From Chryseobacterium edaphi (GTDB lineage Bacteria; Bacteroidota; Bacteroidia; Flavobacteriales; Weeksellaceae), in NCBI RefSeq assembly GCF_025628985.1, contig NZ_JAOTEM010000001.1:1488001-1552000 (forward strand): a stretch of 64,000 nt of DNA, written 5' to 3'. Numbering within the stretch: position 1 is the stretch's first letter; the number at the start of each line of letters is the position of its first letter. The position numbers were made by a program, and so were the translations under genes. This document shows positions 53,252 through 62,077 of the stretch, in pieces. Under the pieces are notes generated by a model, which was given only the letters and a program-made list of their open reading frames with translations, had not been told where the DNA came from and did no database searches.

Positions 53252-53551
53252 TTAACTCACAATATCATCATTTTCTTCTTCGTGATCATCTTCATTATCA
53301 CTTCTGCTGTAGAATTCATTTTCTTCATCCGGAAGCTGATCTGTGATCTGTTCAAAATTATCATCATCTTCTGCACCCGGAACATCTAATCCGTAAGGCA
53401 TTCCGTCATTTACGTGTTCAGGATTGATGATTGGATTTCCGTCACCGTCCAGAGGAATATGCTCTTCTTTATTGAAAATATCTTCTCCCGGATTGTAATC
53501 CATTTCTTCTAATTTTCTGTCTTGCTCGTTTTTATTATCTTCTGATATCAT
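53252..53551 (-). CDS. small, highly acidic protein of unknown function
   Basis: 99 residues, about one third Asp/Glu, no cysteine, no signal peptide. The central segment IPLDGDGNPIINPEHVNDGM with PYGLDVPGAEDD gives it a recognisable pattern likely conserved in related flavobacteria. It is probably disordered and cytoplasmic. No family function known. It ends with a terminator hairpin at 53203-53228. Confidence 0.7.
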   Translation of the reverse strand: MISEDNKNEQDRKLEEMDYNPGEDIFNKEEHIPLDGDGNPIINPEHVNDGMPYGLDVPGAEDDDNFEQITDQLPDEENEFYSRSDNEDDHEEENDDIVS

Positions 53552-53608
53552 AATAGTATGTTTTAGTGTTGCTCATGGTAAGACAAAAATGATTCCAACC
53601 TTTCATTA

Positions 53609-54580
53609 TTATTGATAAACTTCAGGATTTGCGCAATGCGGCATTTTCTCACGTCTTGAAAAAGCGATAATATTTTCTGCAGCCGATTTTGCCATTCCGT
53701 TTCGAGCTTCTACTGTTGCAGAACCTATATGTGGCAAAACGCAGACATTAGAAAGTTCCAAAATAGGATCATCGTGTAAAATTGGTTCCGGATTGGTGAC
53801 ATCCAAACCTGCTCCCCAAATTTTCTTTTCAATCAGTGCATTATATAAGTCAGCCTGATTATGAAATCCACCTCTTGCCGTATTAATGAAAATCGAATTA
53901 GACTTCATTTTTTCAAAAACAGAACTGTTAAAAAGTTCATTCTGTTCAGCCTTAAAATTTGCATGAACGCTTAAAACATCAGACTGAGCAATCAGTTCTT
54001 CGAAAGAAACATATTTAGCTCCCAATTCTTTTTCAGCTTCTTCATTGTGACTTCTGTTGTGGTAAATAATATTCATATCAAAAGCTTTTTTACATTTTTC
54101 AGCCATCTCAAATCCGATTCTTCCCAAACCAAAAATCCCTAAAGTTTTCCCATACAATTCCTGACCTAAAGCATGCAAAGGATCGAAATCTCCCCAATTA
54201 TCATCTTTTACTTTTTGAAAATTATAACTTGCACGTCTTGCAACCGACTGCATCAATAAAAATGCAATATCTGAAGTGGCTCTGCTCAATACGTCCGGTG
54301 TATTTCCGATAGGAATCTTTCTTTGATTTGCCTGCTCAATATCCACTGAATCAAAACCTACCGAGAATAAAGCAATTGCCTTTATATTAGGACATTCATC
54401 AAAAAATTCTTTATCATATTTTTGTTGTCCGACATTCAAGATAACATCTGCATTTTGGCAATATTTCAGCCATTCGTCATGAGATAAATTTTCATTCTCA
54501 GGGAATATAATTTCTAAACCCGATTCTTCCAGCATTTGTATTCCTATTTCCGGAATTCTTTTGTTTATGAATACTTTCAT
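53609..54580 (-). CDS. D-isomer-specific 2-hydroxyacid dehydrogenase
   Basis: 323 residues. The NAD(P)-binding motif GLGRIGFEMAEKC is at about 151-163. The catalytic Arg is in NTARGGFHN (about 235), Glu in VTNPEPILHDDP (about 264) and His in LPHIGSATVEAR (about 283). This is the glyoxylate/hydroxypyruvate reductase (GhrB/GRHPR-like) branch of the family. The substrate is probably glyoxylate or hydroxypyruvate, but gluconate-type substrates are possible. Confidence 0.9.
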   Translation of the reverse strand: MKVFINKRIPEIGIQMLEESGLEIIFPENENLSHDEWLKYCQNADVILNVGQQKYDKEFFDECPNIKAIALFSVGFDSVDIEQANQRKIPIGNTPDVLSRATSDIAFLLMQSVARRASYNFQKVKDDNWGDFDPLHALGQELYGKTLGIFGLGRIGFEMAEKCKKAFDMNIIYHNRSHNEEAEKELGAKYVSFEELIAQSDVLSVHANFKAEQNELFNSSVFEKMKSNSIFINTARGGFHNQADLYNALIEKKIWGAGLDVTNPEPILHDDPILELSNVCVLPHIGSATVEARNGMAKSAAENIIAFSRREKMPHCANPEVYQ

Positions 54581-54613
54581 TGATTTACTTTTTATGATTT
54601 ATTTAAAATAAAA

Positions 54614-54640
54614 AACCTCACTCCTATTAAAAGTGAGGTT
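54614..54640 (-). terminator. rho-independent terminator
   Basis: AACCTCACT and AGTGAGGTT arms between 54656 and 54580; the minus-strand T run follows. Confidence 0.7.
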
Positions 54641-54655
54641 CTGATTTGTTAAATA

Positions 54656-54925
54656 TTATTTTTCTTTTTCTGAATCCGATTGATCCTTATTCTTTTCCCA
54701 TGCTTCGGAAGCCATTTGCTGAATTTCTTCCCAAACTTCATGTGCCGATTTTTGAGCGTGAGACAAAAATCCCTGTTTTGTAGCTTCCTGATTCTGACTT
54801 CTCATGTCATTGATATAATCTTTTGCCTGCTGAGAAAAACTTTCTACACTGTAACCAGGATTATTGTGCAGATTTTTTTCGATATTGCTGAAATCGTGAG
54901 ACGATTTAAATCTGTTTGTGTCCAT
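54656..54925 (-). CDS. small hypothetical protein, helical and charged
   Basis: 89 residues from ATG 54925 (DTNRFKSSHDFSNIE); an upstream ATG at 54998-55003 would add a hydrophobic AT-rich leader that does not look coding. It is fully helical with repeated acidic and Gln-rich segments (FSQQAKDYINDMRSQNQEAT, AHEVWEEIQQMASEAWEKNK) ending DQSDSEKEK. No domain recognised. Confidence 0.6.
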   Translation of the reverse strand: MDTNRFKSSHDFSNIEKNLHNNPGYSVESFSQQAKDYINDMRSQNQEATKQGFLSHAQKSAHEVWEEIQQMASEAWEKNKDQSDSEKEK

Positions 54926-55014
54926 AATAATAAGATTTAAGTGATTAGGTTTAAAAATGAATTCAATTTTTATTCCGAAATCAATGACTATCTTATAGAG
55001 CACTTCAAATAAAA

Positions 55015-55407
55015 TTATTTTAATCTGATTAATTCTCCTTTTCTCTTCACAATATTTTTATAATCCCATTGAATCTCTTTAGATTTTCCCAGCCATCGTT
55101 TCAGATCATCTTCGTCAATTTCATTTTTATCATTAAAAAATATGGACGCATCCTGGAATTTTTCACCTTCTACATTTAATTTTTCTTCATTAAAAGATTT
55201 TCCGCTCCAGAACATCAGACGAATTCCTTTTTTCTGTTTGCTATATCCAACAATCGGATTTCCCTCCAGAAACCAAACCGGATGACTGTGCCAGATTTTT
55301 GATTCTGAACTGTTTAAGTTTTCATTAATTAATTCAGATAATTTTGAGCAGATTTCCTGATCAGATTCAGTTTGTAAGTTGTTGTAATTTTGAATTTCGG
55401 GATTCAT
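55015..55407 (-). CDS. DUF1801-family protein
   Basis: 130 residues with the central motif WHSHPVWFLEGNPIVGYSKQ and GIRLMFWSGKSF, typical of DUF1801 (YdhG-like). Family members are small, soluble and uncharacterised. It lies between a hypothetical gene (54656-54925) and pcm, on the same strand, but spacing does not force an operon. Confidence 0.8.
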   Translation of the reverse strand: MNPEIQNYNNLQTESDQEICSKLSELINENLNSSESKIWHSHPVWFLEGNPIVGYSKQKKGIRLMFWSGKSFNEEKLNVEGEKFQDASIFFNDKNEIDEDDLKRWLGKSKEIQWDYKNIVKRKGELIRLK

Positions 55408-55461
55408 GTATTTAGATTTAATTAAAATAATTTTATCAGATTTAAAAAATTCAAAATTAAA

Positions 55462-56112
55462 TTACTGATTGGTATTATTCAACATCGGAACAAATTTATA
55501 CGCTCCAAATTCTTCTTTTTCAAACTCCGTAGGTGAAGTTTTGGTAAATCTGTATAAAACCTGTTCGTCAGTCTGTCCTAAAGGAATTACCATTTTCCCA
55601 CCAACTTTTAGTTGCTTTAATAATTCTGTCGGTAAAACTGCTGCTCCGCAAGTCACGATGATTTTATCAAATGGCGCAAACGTCGGTAATCCGGCAAAAC
55701 CGTCTCCAAAACTTTGAAATTTCGGATGGAGATTTAGTTCTCTAAATTTTTTCTTAGAAAAATCAAACAAATCTTTCTGTCTTTCAACTGTATAAACTAA
55801 TCCTTTCATTGCCAGTAAAACCGCAGTCTGGTAACCACAACCTGTTCCAATCTCCAAAACTTTTTCACCAGCTTTCAATTGCAGCAATTCCGACTGTTCA
55901 GCGACTGTTGAAGGATGCGAAATCGTCTGATGCGACAAAATCGGGAAAGCACGGTCTTCGTAGGCAAAATCTTCAAAAATACTTTCGATAAAAAGATGTC
56001 GAGGAACTTCATTAATCGCCGAAAGTACATTTTCATCGGAAATTCCGATTCTCTGATGGAGATATTCAACCAAAATCTTTCTTTTCCCTTTGTGTACGAA
56101 TGAATCCTGCAT
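55462..56112 (-). CDS. pcm: protein-L-isoaspartate O-methyltransferase
   Basis: 216 residues. Family motifs: ISHPSTVAEQSELLQLKAGE, the SAM-binding VLEIGTGCGYQTAVLLAMKG (about 80-99), YTVERQKDLFDFSKKKFREL, DGFAGLPTFAPFDKIIVTCG (about 140-160) and LKVGGKMVIPLG. It methylates isoaspartyl residues in damaged proteins using SAM. Length matches other Pcm enzymes. A full promoter lies upstream. Secure. Confidence 0.95.
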   Translation of the reverse strand: MQDSFVHKGKRKILVEYLHQRIGISDENVLSAINEVPRHLFIESIFEDFAYEDRAFPILSHQTISHPSTVAEQSELLQLKAGEKVLEIGTGCGYQTAVLLAMKGLVYTVERQKDLFDFSKKKFRELNLHPKFQSFGDGFAGLPTFAPFDKIIVTCGAAVLPTELLKQLKVGGKMVIPLGQTDEQVLYRFTKTSPTEFEKEEFGAYKFVPMLNNTNQ

Positions 56113-56152
56113 TTATTCAGTAGTTATTAGATTATCGTTAATAGAGTTTTCA

Positions 56153-56183
56153 CAAAAATAGCAAAAGAATCAGTATTTGTCAA
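56153..56183 (-). promoter_or_regulatory. predicted promoter of pcm
   Basis: Minus strand: TTG (56181-56183), 20 bases, TATTTTTG (56153-56160). The divergent Gfo/Idh/MocA gene has a near -7 match TATATTTA at 56223-56230. Confidence 0.5.
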
Positions 56184-56246
56184 CCTAAAACCTATCATCT
56201 CTTTCCGAATACCTAAAATTGCTATATTTACAAAAATTAAAAAGCT

Positions 56247-57209
56247 ATGTTAAAAGCAGGTTTGGTCGGTGCCGGACATTTGGGAAAAATACATTTAAAA
56301 CTTCTGAATCAGTCAGATAAATATGATTTTATCGGTTTTCATGACAAAGATGCGGAAAACGGTAAAAAACTGGAAGCCGAATTCGGTTATAAATATTTTG
56401 AAAATCTCGATGAATTACTGGATCAGATAGAAATGTTGGACATCGTAACTCCTACGATTTATCATTACGATTATGCACTAAAAGCAATTGATAAAGGTCT
56501 TCATTTTTTCATTGAAAAACCAGTAACCCAAACTCTTGAACAGGCTCAGGAAATTCTTTACAAGTGTCGTGAACACGGCATTAAAGCACAGGTTGGTCAC
56601 GTTGAAAGATACAATCCGGCTTTTATCGGGGCAAAAGATTACATTCAGAATCCGATGTTTATTGAAATTCACCGTTTGGCGGAATTTAATCCTCGCGGAA
56701 CCGATGTTTCCGTAGTTTTGGATTTAATGATTCACGATCTTGATATTCTTTTGAGTGTTGTAAAATCTAAAGTAAAAAATATCCATGCAAGCGGAGTTTG
56801 TGTCGTAAGTAAAACTCCTGATATTACAAACGCACGAATCGAATTTGAAAATGGATGCGTTGCCAATTTGACGACTTCAAGAATCTCGATGAAAGCCATG
56901 AGAAAAAGCAGATTTTTCCAGAAAGATGCTTATGTTTCAGTTGATTTTTTAGAGAAAAAAGCAGAGGTAATCCGAATGAAGGATGCTCCGGAAAACCCTA
57001 CTCCATTTGATATGATCATTGAAAATTCAGAAGGTGAAAAAAATCAGATTTTATTCGAATATCCAAATATTCAGTCCAATAATGCGATTTTAGATGAATT
57101 AAATTCTTTTGCAGATGCAATTTTAGAAGATAAAGACGTAGAAGTTTCTTTGGAAGACGGAACGGAAGCTTTAAAAGTAGCTTTGGAAATTATGAAACTA
57201 ATCAGCTAA
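56247..57209 (+). CDS. Gfo/Idh/MocA-family oxidoreductase
   Basis: 320 residues. The N-terminal Rossmann fold has LKAGLVGAGHLGKIHLKLLN. The middle holds FIEKPVTQTLEQAQEILYK with the catalytic Lys in the EKP motif at about 93, and VGHVERYNPAFIGAKD. The second domain follows (LDLMIHDLDILLSVVK), with His in the H-D-L motif. NAD(P)-dependent sugar oxidation or reduction is the family role; substrate unknown. The stop is followed at once by the lipoprotein gene at 57210, so they are probably cotranscribed. Confidence 0.9.
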   Translation: MLKAGLVGAGHLGKIHLKLLNQSDKYDFIGFHDKDAENGKKLEAEFGYKYFENLDELLDQIEMLDIVTPTIYHYDYALKAIDKGLHFFIEKPVTQTLEQAQEILYKCREHGIKAQVGHVERYNPAFIGAKDYIQNPMFIEIHRLAEFNPRGTDVSVVLDLMIHDLDILLSVVKSKVKNIHASGVCVVSKTPDITNARIEFENGCVANLTTSRISMKAMRKSRFFQKDAYVSVDFLEKKAEVIRMKDAPENPTPFDMIIENSEGEKNQILFEYPNIQSNNAILDELNSFADAILEDKDVEVSLEDGTEALKVALEIMKLIS

Positions 57210-57581
57210 ATGAAAAAATGTTTATTAATGATATTGGTTCTTTTTATTTTTTCCTGCAATGACAAAAAACAAGGAAACATAACTTGTGAATCTCAACGGA
57301 AAAAAGCAAAACGAGATTTAAAAAACAACCAATTTACTTACTTTGAGCATATTGATTTATTGGACAATAATGATAATAATGATCTTAAGAATTTTGCAAT
57401 ATTGATGAAAGAAAATAATATTAAGGTTGTTTTTGATACACTCCGATTTGCAAGTTGTTTACCCAATTCAGAGACTGATCCAAATAATCTTGAATGTTAT
57501 AAAGAAATGATGAATAATAATCTCCATGCTAAATTTGGGCATCAATTTTTCGATAGCTTAAGATTAAAATCAAAAAAATAA
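57210..57581 (+). CDS. small lipoprotein of unknown function
   Basis: 123 residues. The lipobox follows a hydrophobic leader (CLLMILVLFIFSC). The mature part is rich in Asn/Asp and Lys and contains two further cysteines (FASCLPNSETDPNNLECYKE). It starts at the base after the preceding stop (TAAATG). No family recognised. Confidence 0.65.
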   Translation: MKKCLLMILVLFIFSCNDKKQGNITCESQRKKAKRDLKNNQFTYFEHIDLLDNNDNNDLKNFAILMKENNIKVVFDTLRFASCLPNSETDPNNLECYKEMMNNNLHAKFGHQFFDSLRLKSKK

Positions 57582-57937
57582 TTTTCAGTTATAAATTAGT
57601 TTCAGTTATTTTTTTATAAAGTTCTCTAACTAACTAAAGACCGCTAAACAATTTTGTCATTTCGTAGTAATGATAAACATTGAGGCTATTTCTTGTAATT
57701 TCTATAAGTTTAATTTCCCAGCGATTGTTATTCCGGAGGAATCTTAGCATAGTATTAGAAAACTTTATGAAAAGATTCGTATCTAGATTCCTTCGGAATG
57801 ACAAACTGATAATTGTATCCAATTTATTTTATTGCAGTTAGTATATTTAAATTTTATTCAACAAATTTTAAATATATTTGTTATTGTCTAAAAGTTATAA
57901 TTCTAAAAACTTCCCTAAAATTTAAATAATCAAACCT
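57582..57937. repeat. intergenic region with a hairpin repeat and a -7 element
   Basis: A family hairpin repeat occupies 57724-57805: TTATTCCGGAGGAATCT at its left, AGATTCCTTCGGAATGACAA at its right. A second, weaker word TTTGTCATTTCGTAGTAATG starts at 57653. The -7 element TATATTTG at 57873-57880 precedes the GH5 gene by about 58 bases; no TTG is at the -33 distance. No further gene seen. Confidence 0.6.
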
Positions 57938-59659
57938 ATGAAAAGAGCTATTCTATTATCCGCACTTTTATTGTCTCATTTTGGGACATCACAATTATTA
58001 AAAACAGAAGGACAAAAAATTGTCAATGACAAAGGTGAAAATATTCAGTTGAGAGGTCTTGGTTTGGGAGGCTGGATGTTGCAGGAGGGTTACATGTTGA
58101 AAACCGCAGATTTTGCTGGACCTCAATTTAAAATCAAAGAAAAAATTGCAGAATTGATCGGTGAAGACGGAATGAATGAATTTTATAAGGCATATCTAAA
58201 AAACGGAATTACAAAACAGGATATTGATTTTTTAGCGAAATCAGGATTTAATTCAATAAGACTTCCGATGCATTATAATCTGTACACTTTACCAATTGAA
58301 AAGGAATCTGTTAAAGGACAAAACACTTGGTTGGAAGAAGGTTTTAAGATGACTGACGATTTGCTAAAATGGTGCAAAGACAATAAAATATATTTGATTC
58401 TTGATCTTCATGCAGCTCCCGGAGGACAAGGAAATGATGCCAATATTTCTGACAACGACAAATCGAAACCTTCACTCTGGGAAAGTGACGAAAATCAGAA
58501 AAAAACCATTGCCCTCTGGAAAAAACTAGCCGAAAGATATAAAGATGAGCCATGGATTGGAGGTTATGATCTGATCAACGAACCCAATATTAATTTCACA
58601 GGAAAAAACCCGAACGGAACCGATGAAATGTCAAATGCTCCGCTTTGGAAATTACAGAAGGAAATTACAGAAGCTATTCGCCAAGTTGATAAAAAGCATA
58701 TTATTTTTCTTGAAGGAAACGGTTGGGGAAACAATTATAACGGATTGATTCCGATTTGGGACCAAAATATGGCGTTCAGTTTTCATAAATACTGGAATTA
58801 CAATAATGACGAAACCCTGAAATTTGCTTTGGACCTGAGAGAAAAACACAATATGCCAATTTGGTTGGGCGAAACAGGTGAAAATTCTAACGTTTGGTTT
58901 ACAGAACTGATCCAGCTTTTGGATAGACACAATATTGGTTACGCCTTTTGGCCAATGAAAAAGATCGACAATATTGCCGGAATTACTAATGTAAAAATCA
59001 CCCCTGAATATCAAAGACTTTTAGATTACTGGAAAAATGGCGGCGAAAAACCTTCGAAAGAATTTGCTACAAAAACTTTGATGAAAATCGCTGAAAATTA
59101 TAAATTTTCTAATGTCGACATCAAAAATGATGTGATTGATGCGATGTTTAGACAAACGAAAGATAATTCCACAAAGCCATTTAAAAATAACCAGATTCCG
59201 GGGAAAATATGGGCAACAGATTATGATTTGGGAAGAATGGGTTCTGCTTACGAAGATAAAGATTTTATCAATCTTTGGGTAAGCGATTCTGCAAAAAGAT
59301 CTGAATGGAATTCCGGAAATCAACTCAGAAACGATGGAGTTGATATTTACAAATCAAAAGACAATCAATATTACGTTGGGAAAACTGAAATTGGAGAATG
59401 GCTGCAATATACCGTCAATTCTAAAACTGACAAATCTTACACTTTTGACATCAAATATTCAAGTGAAAATGATTCAAAAATCAGAATTGAAAATGCTTCA
59501 GGAAAACAATTGGCAACCATTTCACTAAGCTCTACCAAGGGAAAAGAAAATTGGCAAACCGTTTCCACAAAAGGAATCAATCTTCAAAAAGGAGAAAACA
59601 AAATCAGAATTTATTTTGAAAATAATGGAGTGAATTTAAATTCTTTTGAATTGAAATAA
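57938..59659 (+). CDS. secreted GH5-family glycoside hydrolase with C-terminal CBM-like domain
   Basis: 573 residues. Signal peptide RAILLSALLLSHFGTSQ; GH5 barrel about 20-370. The acid/base is Glu215 in YDLINEPNINF, and the nucleophile is Glu312 in WLGETGENSNVW. Other conserved segments are FNSIRLPMHYNLY, YLILDLHAAPGGQG and FSFHKYWNY. Residues 370-440 are a linker, and 450-573 look like a CBM6-type beta-sandwich (GEWLQYTVNSKTD, LQKGENKIRIYFENNGVNLN). It acts outside the cytoplasm, probably on beta-1,3/1,4- or beta-1,6-glucans or cellulose; the exact linkage is not readable. No T9SS signal is evident. Confidence 0.88.
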   Translation: MKRAILLSALLLSHFGTSQLLKTEGQKIVNDKGENIQLRGLGLGGWMLQEGYMLKTADFAGPQFKIKEKIAELIGEDGMNEFYKAYLKNGITKQDIDFLAKSGFNSIRLPMHYNLYTLPIEKESVKGQNTWLEEGFKMTDDLLKWCKDNKIYLILDLHAAPGGQGNDANISDNDKSKPSLWESDENQKKTIALWKKLAERYKDEPWIGGYDLINEPNINFTGKNPNGTDEMSNAPLWKLQKEITEAIRQVDKKHIIFLEGNGWGNNYNGLIPIWDQNMAFSFHKYWNYNNDETLKFALDLREKHNMPIWLGETGENSNVWFTELIQLLDRHNIGYAFWPMKKIDNIAGITNVKITPEYQRLLDYWKNGGEKPSKEFATKTLMKIAENYKFSNVDIKNDVIDAMFRQTKDNSTKPFKNNQIPGKIWATDYDLGRMGSAYEDKDFINLWVSDSAKRSEWNSGNQLRNDGVDIYKSKDNQYYVGKTEIGEWLQYTVNSKTDKSYTFDIKYSSENDSKIRIENASGKQLATISLSSTKGKENWQTVSTKGINLQKGENKIRIYFENNGVNLNSFELK

Positions 59660-59677
59660 GAAAATATCTTAAATTGC

Positions 59678-59707
59678 AAATCCCTTTTAGTTTTCTAAAA
59701 GGGATTT
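59678..59707 (+). terminator. rho-independent terminator of the GH5 gene
   Basis: AAATCCCTTTTAG and CTAAAAGGGATTT arms with a 4-base loop; T tail weak. Confidence 0.75.
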
Positions 59708-59723
59708 ATTTTAACCAAATATT

Positions 59724-60602
59724 ATGAAAAAAATAGGACTATTATTTCTTCTGATTTCAAGTTTTGCTTTTGCACAACAATCAGTTTTAGATCAGAAAAT
59801 CAATTCAATTACAAAAGATAAAAAGGCGACGGTCGGAATTTCGGTTCTTGGATTTGAAAGTGGTTTCAACTACAATAAAAATTCAGATAAAAAGCTTCCG
59901 ATGCAGAGTGTTTTTAAATTTCATATTGCTGCTGCAGTTTTAGACTTTGTTGAAAAAAGAAAACTGTCTCTGGATCAGAAAATTGTTTTAGACAAATCAA
60001 ATTTATTAGAAAATACTTGGTCGCCTCTTCGTGATAAATATCCAAATGGAAGTTCGGGAGTTCCTCTAAGTGAAATTCTTGAATTGACGGTTGCAAAAAG
60101 CGATAACAACGGCTGCGACATTATGCTGAAACTTTTGGGAGGCACAAAAACTGTTCAGAAATTTATGGATTCTAAAGGGGTAAAAGGTTTTCAGATTAAA
60201 TATAATGAAGCTGAAATGCACAAAGACTGGAATGTGCAATATGAAAATTACAGCACAACACAATCTGCTGTTGATGTATTAAAGAAATTCTATGACGGGA
60301 AATTACTTTCAAAAAAATCAACAGATTATCTGATGAAAGTTATGCTTTCCACATCAACAGGACTGAATAAATTGATAGAACAACTTTTAAAAAACACTCC
60401 TGTTGCAAGAAAAACGGGATCTTCCGGGAAAAACGATTCGGGTTTGACAGGCGCTGAAAATGAGATTGCCATTATCACTTTACCCAACGGAAAACATTAT
60501 GCAATTGCCGTATTTGTAAGCAATTCCACAGAATCTGAAGTGACAAATTGCAAGATGATTTCCGACATTTCGAAGGCTGTTTGGGATCATTTTAATAAGT
60601 AA
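59724..60602 (+). CDS. class A beta-lactamase, subclass A2 (PER/CGA-like)
   Basis: 292 residues. Signal peptide IGLLFLLISSFAFAQQ. Catalytic motifs: Ser62-x-x-Lys65 in MQSVFKFH, SDN at 126-128 (AKSDNNGCD), the general base Glu in NEAEMH (about 162-164), and KTG at 230-232 (ARKTGSSGK). The NEAEMH omega-loop and overall length fit the Bacteroidota subclass A2 group that includes PER and the Chryseobacterium enzymes CGA and CIA. Hydrolysis of cephalosporins is probable, but the spectrum cannot be read from sequence. No mobile element adjoins it, so it is probably resident. Confidence 0.9.
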   Translation: MKKIGLLFLLISSFAFAQQSVLDQKINSITKDKKATVGISVLGFESGFNYNKNSDKKLPMQSVFKFHIAAAVLDFVEKRKLSLDQKIVLDKSNLLENTWSPLRDKYPNGSSGVPLSEILELTVAKSDNNGCDIMLKLLGGTKTVQKFMDSKGVKGFQIKYNEAEMHKDWNVQYENYSTTQSAVDVLKKFYDGKLLSKKSTDYLMKVMLSTSTGLNKLIEQLLKNTPVARKTGSSGKNDSGLTGAENEIAIITLPNGKHYAIAVFVSNSTESEVTNCKMISDISKAVWDHFNK

Positions 60603-60671
60603 ATTTTAAAGCTTATTTTTAGGCTTGAAAATTGCCATTGACTCAGTTTAATGGTAATTTAAAATTTAGAT

Positions 60672-61082
60672 ATGAAAAATTTAATCTTCATCTTTTCAAT
60701 ATTCTGTTGCACTTTCGTTTCTGCGCAGAAAAATCAGAATTATATAGAAATCGGTTACTCAAGTATTTGTTGCGGAACCCCGTCAACAGATCCTGTCATG
60801 AATTATGTAAATCAGTTTCAAAAGAAAAATAAAACCAAAAATTTTGAAATTCTCCGACAGTCGGGATTGGGACGTGAAGGTGAATTTAATTTATACATCG
60901 GCACAGATCAGCTATCAAAAACTCAAAAAGTAAATTTCAAGAAAGGTCTACAGTCAGCAATCACTGCCCAAAATACGAAGAGAAACCAAAACAGTGACGG
61001 AATTGTGAATTTTGAAGGTACCAAAATGGTGACAAAGGCAGATTTATCAAAAATCAAAAACTTAATTATCTATAAAAAATAA
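60672..61082 (+). CDS. small secreted protein of unknown function
   Basis: 136 residues with a signal peptide (LIFIFSIFCCTFVSAQ). The mature part is small and basic with a CC pair in SSICCGTPSTDP (about 34-45), then a helix-strand pattern (LYIGTDQLSKTQKVNFKKGL). No family recognised. It stands alone between the beta-lactamase and hbd. Confidence 0.65.
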   Translation: MKNLIFIFSIFCCTFVSAQKNQNYIEIGYSSICCGTPSTDPVMNYVNQFQKKNKTKNFEILRQSGLGREGEFNLYIGTDQLSKTQKVNFKKGLQSAITAQNTKRNQNSDGIVNFEGTKMVTKADLSKIKNLIIYKK

Positions 61083-61103
61083 TTTAAAACTAAATAAGGA
61101 AAA

Positions 61104-61997
61104 ATGATCAAAAACATTGTAGTTATCGGGGCCGGAACCATGGGAAATGGTATTGCACATACTTTCGCACAAAGCGGTTTTAGTGTAAATTTGGTAGACG
61201 TTTCACAGGACGCTTTAGATAGAGGAATCAAAACCATTACCACCAACCTTGACAGAATAATTGCAAAGGGAAACCTGACCGAAGAACAAAAATCAGAAAC
61301 TTTAGGAAATATCAAAATCTTTACAGCGCTTAAAGATGCAGTAACAAATGCAGATCTGGTTGTAGAAGCTGCAACAGAAAATCAGGATCTGAAACTGAAA
61401 ATCTTTGCTCAGATGGATGAGTTTGCTCCCGAAAACTGCATTTTATCAACTAATACTTCGTCAATTTCTATTACTAAAATTGCAGCAGCAACAAAAAGAG
61501 CGGACAAAGTAATAGGAATGCATTTTATGAATCCTGTTCCGATCATGAAATTGGTTGAGATCATTAAAGGCTACTCTACTTCTAAAGAAACTTTTGACTC
61601 AATTTATGAAATGAGCAAAACTTTAGGGAAAGTTCCGGTTGAAGTGAACGATTATCCAGGTTTTGTGGCCAACAGAATTTTGATGCCGATGATCAACGAA
61701 TCTATTGAAACATTATATAACGGTGTTGCCGGAGTTGAAGAAATCGATACGGTAATGAAATTAGGAATGGCTCATCCGATGGGACCGCTTCAATTGGCAG
61801 ATTTTATTGGTCTTGATGTTTGTTTAGCAATCTTAAACGTCATGTATGACGGTTTCAAAAATCCGAGATATGCGCCAAATCCGTTGTTGGTCAACATGGT
61901 CATGGCAGGAAAACTAGGAGTAAAATCGGGAGAAGGTTTTTACGATTACTCTGAAAGCAAAAAAGCAGAAAAAGTTGCTAAAATGTTTTCAAAATAA
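61104..61997 (+). CDS. 3-hydroxybutyryl-CoA dehydrogenase
   Basis: 297 residues, a short single-domain-pair form. NAD-binding VIGAGTMGNGIAHTFAQSGF is at 7-26. The catalytic Ser-Ile-Thr follows STNTSSISITKIAA (about 117-128), with His in GMHFMNPVPIMKLVEIIKG (about 137-155) and VNDYPGFVANRILMPMINE (about 183-201). It reduces acetoacetyl-CoA to 3-hydroxybutyryl-CoA (or the reverse) and resembles bacterial Hbd/PaaH. The next gene is 80 bases away and is not obviously part of the same operon. Confidence 0.94.
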   Translation: MIKNIVVIGAGTMGNGIAHTFAQSGFSVNLVDVSQDALDRGIKTITTNLDRIIAKGNLTEEQKSETLGNIKIFTALKDAVTNADLVVEAATENQDLKLKIFAQMDEFAPENCILSTNTSSISITKIAAATKRADKVIGMHFMNPVPIMKLVEIIKGYSTSKETFDSIYEMSKTLGKVPVEVNDYPGFVANRILMPMINESIETLYNGVAGVEEIDTVMKLGMAHPMGPLQLADFIGLDVCLAILNVMYDGFKNPRYAPNPLLVNMVMAGKLGVKSGEGFYDYSESKKAEKVAKMFSK

Positions 61998-62077
61998 TGT
62001 TTGAATAACAAGTTATAAGTTTTAAGTTATAAATTTGGGTAACGAAAACCTAAACCTGTAATCTAAAAACTGCAACC

